Positions 60,642-64,000 of a stretch of 64,000 bases of DNA are shown one piece after another. A model generated the notes under the pieces. That model was not told the DNA's origin, made no database searches, and saw only the letters and a program-made list of their open reading frames with translations. Where the stretch lies: contig JADGCL010000006.1 of the NCBI GenBank assembly GCA_015229005.1, positions 1-64,000 of the forward strand, in the 5' to 3' direction. The position numbers were made by a program, and so were the translations under genes. Origin of the DNA: Magnetococcales bacterium. Its GTDB lineage: Bacteria > Pseudomonadota > Magnetococcia > Magnetococcales > JADGCL01. Positions within the stretch are counted from its first letter, which is position 1, and the number at the start of each line of letters is the position of its first letter.

Positions 60642-60676
60642 CCTGATCTTGGTTGCTTTCGAGGATCCAAACCATC

Positions 60677-61546
60677 ATGCACCCGATTCTGTTTTATCTG
60701 GGAGAGCTTCCGGTCTATACATATGGCTTCGTGATGATGGTCGTCCTGATCCTTCTGTACTGGCTGGCGGCGCGGAATCCGGAAAAGGGGGAGCTGGACG
60801 CACACGATCTCAGTTATCTCAGTCTGCTGGTGGTGGTGGCCATCTGGTTTGGTGACTCGTTCTGGCGGGGGATCGGGGGGCTTTTGGCGTTTGTTCCTGG
60901 CCTGGAGACGGTGTTGCGGCAAGCGCCTCTGTTGCCGCAGGTGGAGGTCTCCCCTCGCCTGGGAGGGTTGCAACAGACCTCGACTCTGGCTGTCGGGGCC
61001 TTTCTGGGAGTGTGGCTGCCGTTATACTGCCGTTGGCGACGACTGCGGCTGCTGCCGGTCCTGGATTTTTTCCTTCCTTATGCACTCCTGGGCTATGGTC
61101 TGCAGCGGCTGTTCGGCTGTTTTGCTGCCGGTTGTTGCCATGGGACCCCCACCGATCTGCCCTGGGCGGTGCGTTTTCCGGAGACCTTCGGCATTGGCCC
61201 CGAGGCCGGTGTGGCCGTCCATCCCAGCCAGCTCTATATGGGGTTTCTGGCGCTGCTGGCCTTCTCGATCCTGGCCATCTGCGAGCGGTGCCAGGCGCGG
61301 GTGGGCATGCGGAGCGGCGGCGCGTTGACGGGTCTTTTCGGGCCTTATTTTCTGGTCTCGTTCGTCCGCGGTGACCTGAACCGGGTACCGGTGGTTCTCC
61401 TGGGGCTAAGTCCGCTCCAGTTGGCGAGTCTCGGGCTCTTTCTGACGGGGGTTCTCCTGATGATCGCCGCTGCCGGCGGCCTCAACTATTCAACTTCCGC
61501 TCCTGCACCGGGACCAGGGCATCCAACCCCCGGGAAAAGGTCGTGA
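60677..61546 (+). CDS. Prolipoprotein diacylglyceryl transferase-family protein lacking canonical active-site residues
   Basis: A 289-residue membrane protein with about seven helices and the Lgt frame: MHPILFYLGELPVYTYGFVM at the start, TPTDLPWAVRFP, and VHPSQLYMGF. Canonical Lgt has GRxGNFxNxExxGRPT just before DLPWAV, with essential Asn and Glu. Here that stretch reads LFGCFAAGCCHGTPT, with cysteines in place of both. It is therefore probably a paralogue with a different reaction, or inactive. Paralogues with a GCCxG motif occur in other metal-respiring bacteria as far as is recalled. The last 65 bp overlap the convergent GGDEF gene. The ATG at 60677 fits the family start. Confidence 0.75.
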   Translation: MHPILFYLGELPVYTYGFVMMVVLILLYWLAARNPEKGELDAHDLSYLSLLVVVAIWFGDSFWRGIGGLLAFVPGLETVLRQAPLLPQVEVSPRLGGLQQTSTLAVGAFLGVWLPLYCRWRRLRLLPVLDFFLPYALLGYGLQRLFGCFAAGCCHGTPTDLPWAVRFPETFGIGPEAGVAVHPSQLYMGFLALLAFSILAICERCQARVGMRSGGALTGLFGPYFLVSFVRGDLNRVPVVLLGLSPLQLASLGLFLTGVLLMIAAAGGLNYSTSAPAPGPGHPTPGKRS

Positions 61547-63359
61547 CCCGGTTGCGACCGTCGGCCTTGGCCTTGTAGAGGGCGGCGTCGGCGAACTTGA
61601 TGACCTCCTTGAAATCGGGACTGTCCACCGGGAAATTGGCCACCCCGATGGAAATGGTTTTCTGGAGGGTCCCCCCGGGGATGGGGATGACCATGCGCTC
61701 GACGGCGGCGCGGATCTTTTCGCCCATCCGCGGACCGTTGTAGCCGGCGTTCTCCTGGAGGATCACCATGAACTCTTCCCCCCCGAATCTGACCACCAGA
61801 TCGGAGGTGCGGACCTGGCTTTCCAGGACCCGGGCCAGCGCTTTCAGGACGATATCACCGACGTCGTGGCCGTAGGTATCGTTGACCGACTTGAAGTGGT
61901 CCAGATCCATCATGAGGACCGAGATGTGATTTTCCTTGCGCTTGGCCGTGGCGATCAGCGTCTCGACGAACTCCTCCAGGAAGCGGCGGTTGTGGAGACC
62001 GGTCAGGGCGTCACGGAGGGCCGATTCGCGCAGGGTATCCATGAGCCTTTTGGCCTCGATCACCGGCGCCGATTCCCTGAGGTAGACCTTGATGAAGGGG
62101 ACGAGGAGCCGCACCTTGGGGCCGTCGCTCCGATCCATGACCAGTTGGACGATGCTTCCCACCGCCCCCGAGTGCAGGACCGGGATGCAGATGTGTTCCC
62201 GGCTCCTCCCCTCTTCCCCCAGAAACTGACCGCAGATATGGGTATGGGAGAGAGAACCGATCTCGTGGCCGGTCCGTTGCGCCCGACAGGCATCGGCCTG
62301 GCTGAGGATATCGGGATGGCACCAGCGGCACGGGGCGTTGGATTCGCCATCGACCACCACTGCCCGCATATGGTTTTTTGTCGTTGAGACCTCGTAAATT
62401 GTAAAATGGACCACGCTGAAATGGTTCTTCACCACCCGCCCGATCCGGGCGTAGACCTCCTGGGTACTTTGGTCTTCTTCGACGGCCTGTTTGAACTGGG
62501 CCACATCGACCAGGGCTTCGACCATTTCGGTGGTGGTGGTGATGAGATTGCGTTTTCCCGACAGCTCATACTCCATGAGCCTGGCGACATCGGAGGTGAT
62601 GTTGCCGAGGCTGTGGTGAAGGTGTTCCATCAATCGGTTGAGATCTTCGGCGATTTGCCCCACCTCGTCGGCGCCCTGGTATTCGATGCGCCCCATGAAA
62701 TCCCCTTCCTTGGCCCGGGCCACCACCTCCTGCACCCCTTGGGCGGTCGCCACCACGGGTGAAAGCTGGCGGCGGAAGAGGAGGGTGAAGGCGACCGCGA
62801 AGAGGGCGACGATGCCGGTCATGGTAAGGACTGTCAGGAGGGCCTTGCGTTGCAGGACGGTCAGGGAAATCTTGATGGTGATGACCCCAAGGACCGTGCC
62901 GCGGGCGACCTGGTGGCACTGGAGACAGTTTGGGGAGCCTGTGCTGGTGGCGATGAAGGGGATGGTTCCGCGAAAGACGGGGCTTATCTCGCTGCCGTCC
63001 ATACGGAAGACCGCCTCACCGGTATCCATGACCTGGCGATCGATCTCGTCGACGGACTCCGCTTCGGCGAGGCCATCGCCGAACTGGGTGACGACGGCGG
63101 GGGCCCGGCGAACCTGGGCGGCGGTGAGTCCGGGCACCTCGGCCAGACGGTCCAGAAACGATTGCCTGCGGTCGATGACGCCGTTGATCATCGATTCGGT
63201 GAGACTGACGCGCACCACCTCGGCTGCGGCCCGGACCTGATCCTCGGCGGTGGAGAGAGAGAACTGACGGAAGGCCACCAGACTGACCGTGACCAGGAGG
63301 AGGACCATTCCCCCCATCAGGGTGAGGGTCAGGAGAGTGGTTTTGGTTCCGAGACGCAT
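61482..63359 (-). CDS. Heme-c-sensing diguanylate cyclase (periplasmic CXXCH domain, HAMP, Cys-rich GAF-like, GGDEF)
   Basis: A 625-residue membrane sensor. Between two helices (LLTLTLMGGMVLLLVTVSL; ALLTVLTMTGIVALFAVAF) is a periplasmic domain with one heme motif, CLQCH near 145, of the type seen in Tll0287-like (DUF3365) heme sensors. A HAMP domain follows, then a GAF-like cytoplasmic domain containing CRWCH (near 346) and two more cysteines (ADACRAQR, HICGQF). The GGDEF domain has DALTGLHNRRFL, GGEEF and the inhibitory RTSD site. It should adjust c-di-GMP to redox state or a heme ligand. ATG 63359 is chosen at the first helix; an ATG at 63410 lies in a direct repeat. Confidence 0.88.
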   Translation of the reverse strand: MRLGTKTTLLTLTLMGGMVLLLVTVSLVAFRQFSLSTAEDQVRAAAEVVRVSLTESMINGVIDRRQSFLDRLAEVPGLTAAQVRRAPAVVTQFGDGLAEAESVDEIDRQVMDTGEAVFRMDGSEISPVFRGTIPFIATSTGSPNCLQCHQVARGTVLGVITIKISLTVLQRKALLTVLTMTGIVALFAVAFTLLFRRQLSPVVATAQGVQEVVARAKEGDFMGRIEYQGADEVGQIAEDLNRLMEHLHHSLGNITSDVARLMEYELSGKRNLITTTTEMVEALVDVAQFKQAVEEDQSTQEVYARIGRVVKNHFSVVHFTIYEVSTTKNHMRAVVVDGESNAPCRWCHPDILSQADACRAQRTGHEIGSLSHTHICGQFLGEEGRSREHICIPVLHSGAVGSIVQLVMDRSDGPKVRLLVPFIKVYLRESAPVIEAKRLMDTLRESALRDALTGLHNRRFLEEFVETLIATAKRKENHISVLMMDLDHFKSVNDTYGHDVGDIVLKALARVLESQVRTSDLVVRFGGEEFMVILQENAGYNGPRMGEKIRAAVERMVIPIPGGTLQKTISIGVANFPVDSPDFKEVIKFADAALYKAKADGRNRVTTFSRGLDALVPVQERKLNS

Positions 63360-63395
63360 GGGGGGAGAGTAGCGCCGGTTTGCCCCGAATCGCAA

Positions 63396-63523
63396 GGAAA
63401 TCCCATGCAATCCGAAAGGTTACTCTTTGTTACCGAAGAGCGGGCGCGGGAGGGCAGCGCCTGTCCGCGCTGGATTACGAGGAAACCCCATGCAATCCGA
63501 AAGGTTGCTCGTCAGTTACCGAA
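63396..63523. repeat. Direct repeat pair of about 42 bp
   Basis: Units at about 63396-63437 and 63481-63523 share GGAAAYCCCATGCAATCCGA, then AAGGTTRCTC and GTTACCGAA, with a few substitutions; their starts are 85 bp apart. Unit 2 runs into the 3' end of the CitE-like gene, unit 1 lies before the GGDEF gene. The rest of the gap holds no gene. Confidence 0.8.
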
Positions 63524-64000
63524 TGGAAAGGCGGGCCATGGCCAGGATTCGCCTCGCCTGATCGGCGTGGAGGCGCTCCACCAGTTGGCCGTCGACGACG
63601 CAGATTTCCTCGCCGCGACTGCTGGCGGCCTCCCATTCCCGCACGATTTTTTCTGCTCGGGCAATCTCCTCCTCGCCGGGTCCGAAGGCGAGATTGGCCG
63701 GCTCGACCTGTGAGGGATGGATGATCGTTTTGCCGTCGAAACCGAGGAGGGCGCTCTCGCGGCACTGGGCGGCATAGCCTTCGGGGTCGCGGATGTTGAC
63801 GAAGACGCCGTCGAGGATCATCCTCCCGGCGGCTCTGGCGGCGAGGATCGTCTGTTGCAAGGCGAACTTGAGCGGTCCGGTTCCGACGCCGGGCTTGAGG
63901 CGCATGGCGTGGGCGAGGTCGTTCACGCCCATGACGAGGCAGGCGACGCGGGGATGACTGGCGATGGCGAAGGCGTTGATGACCCCGAGCGGGGTCTCGA
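63516..64000 (-). CDS. HpcH/HpaI aldolase / CitE-like CoA-ester lyase, C-terminal part (cut by right edge)
   Basis: The end of a CitE-family lyase; members cleave citryl-CoA, malyl-CoA or beta-methylmalyl-CoA. The frame is open to base 64000. Its first visible residues, ETPLGVINAFAIASHP, hold the metal-binding glutamate, and VMGVNDLAHAMR with the metal-binding aspartate follows. Next are DGVFVNIRDPEGYAAQCRES, the CoA-site segment GFDGKTIIHPSQVEPANLAF and PGEEEIARAEKIV. The C-terminal lid (ICVVDGQLVERLHADQARRIL) completes it. HPSQV with a long lid is nearest the malyl-CoA/methylmalyl-CoA lyases, but the substrate cannot be fixed from a fragment. Its last bases lie in a direct repeat. Confidence 0.88.
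   Translation of the reverse strand, partial: ETPLGVINAFAIASHPRVACLVMGVNDLAHAMRLKPGVGTGPLKFALQQTILAARAAGRMILDGVFVNIRDPEGYAAQCRESALLGFDGKTIIHPSQVEPANLAFGPGEEEIARAEKIVREWEAASSRGEEICVVDGQLVERLHADQARRILAMARLSIR

Larger units (their letters stand above)
60330..60676. other. Divergent regulatory region between the PAS-GAF-GGDEF gene and the Lgt-like gene
   Basis: About 350 bp without a gene. It contains a TATAAT box for the leftward operon (60385-60390), two copies of the GTGAC-N5-GTTAC palindrome (60454 and 60598), and a TATAGT box for the rightward gene (60636-60641). It is AT-richer than its surroundings. Each element is listed separately. Confidence 0.6.

Overview
The window is GC-rich, gene-dense DNA from a Gram-negative bacterium. 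The most likely source is an Alphaproteobacteria-affiliated lineage such as Magnetococcales. This is an inference from four things: a long, alphaproteobacterial-type ribosomal protein L28; a ubiX-ubiU-ubiV-ubiK cluster for ubiquinone synthesis without oxygen; many multiheme c-type cytochromes and c-di-GMP proteins; and repeated families of short hairpin-rich intergenic elements. No rRNA, CRISPR array, prophage or transposase was seen.

Layout. 1-6.1 kb: a truncated oxidoreductase, a GT4 glycosyltransferase, a small cytochrome with a CX3CH heme motif, panE, a 55-aa membrane peptide, an H-NOX-like/PilZ protein and trxB. 6.1-16.1 kb: an SGNH hydrolase, then a Slam-like outer-membrane protein, a FecR protein, a CHASE2 hybrid histidine kinase and three receiver proteins (REC-GGDEF, REC-kinase, lone REC), a sensory block. 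16.1-24.3 kb: a GH13 glycosidase, nth, a molybdopterin oxidoreductase, a HEAT-repeat protein, PPi-dependent phosphofructokinase and a GNAT acetyltransferase.

24.4-31.7 kb is the most striking region. A sigma-54 activator with a degenerate receiver is divergent from a sigma-54-type promoter and a perfect palindrome. These precede an ankyrin protein, a 7-heme membrane-anchored cytochrome c, a b-type cytochrome and an 8-heme cytochrome c. The arrangement resembles the Geobacter Cbc quinol-oxidising complexes, whose CbcBA version is controlled by the sigma-54 regulator BccR. A second module at 56.4-60.3 kb holds a CbcL-like fusion (nine CXXCH motifs plus a b-type membrane domain) downstream of a diguanylate cyclase. 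Both modules have the same 15-bp palindrome (GTKAC-N5-GTKAC) upstream.

31.8-48 kb: an HNH nuclease, an Ala/Tyr/Pro-rich secreted protein, DUF2249, a precorrin-2 dehydrogenase-like protein, mdh, a phosphoglycerate mutase, rpmB and the widely conserved block TPR lipoprotein-lolB-ispE-tRNA-Gln-prs-rplY-pth-ychF, then thrB. 47.4-56.3 kb: ubiX/U/V/K, an aldehyde dehydrogenase, comM, an 18-G tract, and a Wzz-like/tyrosine-autokinase pair for polysaccharide chain-length control. 60.6-64 kb: a non-canonical Lgt homologue, a heme-containing diguanylate cyclase and a truncated CitE-like lyase.

Themes. Respiration appears flexible: anaerobic quinone synthesis, two quinol-to-multiheme routes and a heme-c sensor cyclase. 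c-di-GMP signalling is dense, with three GGDEF proteins that keep the inhibitory RxxD site and one PilZ protein. Surface polysaccharide and outer-membrane functions recur. All assignments come from reading motifs and gene context; no database search was run.
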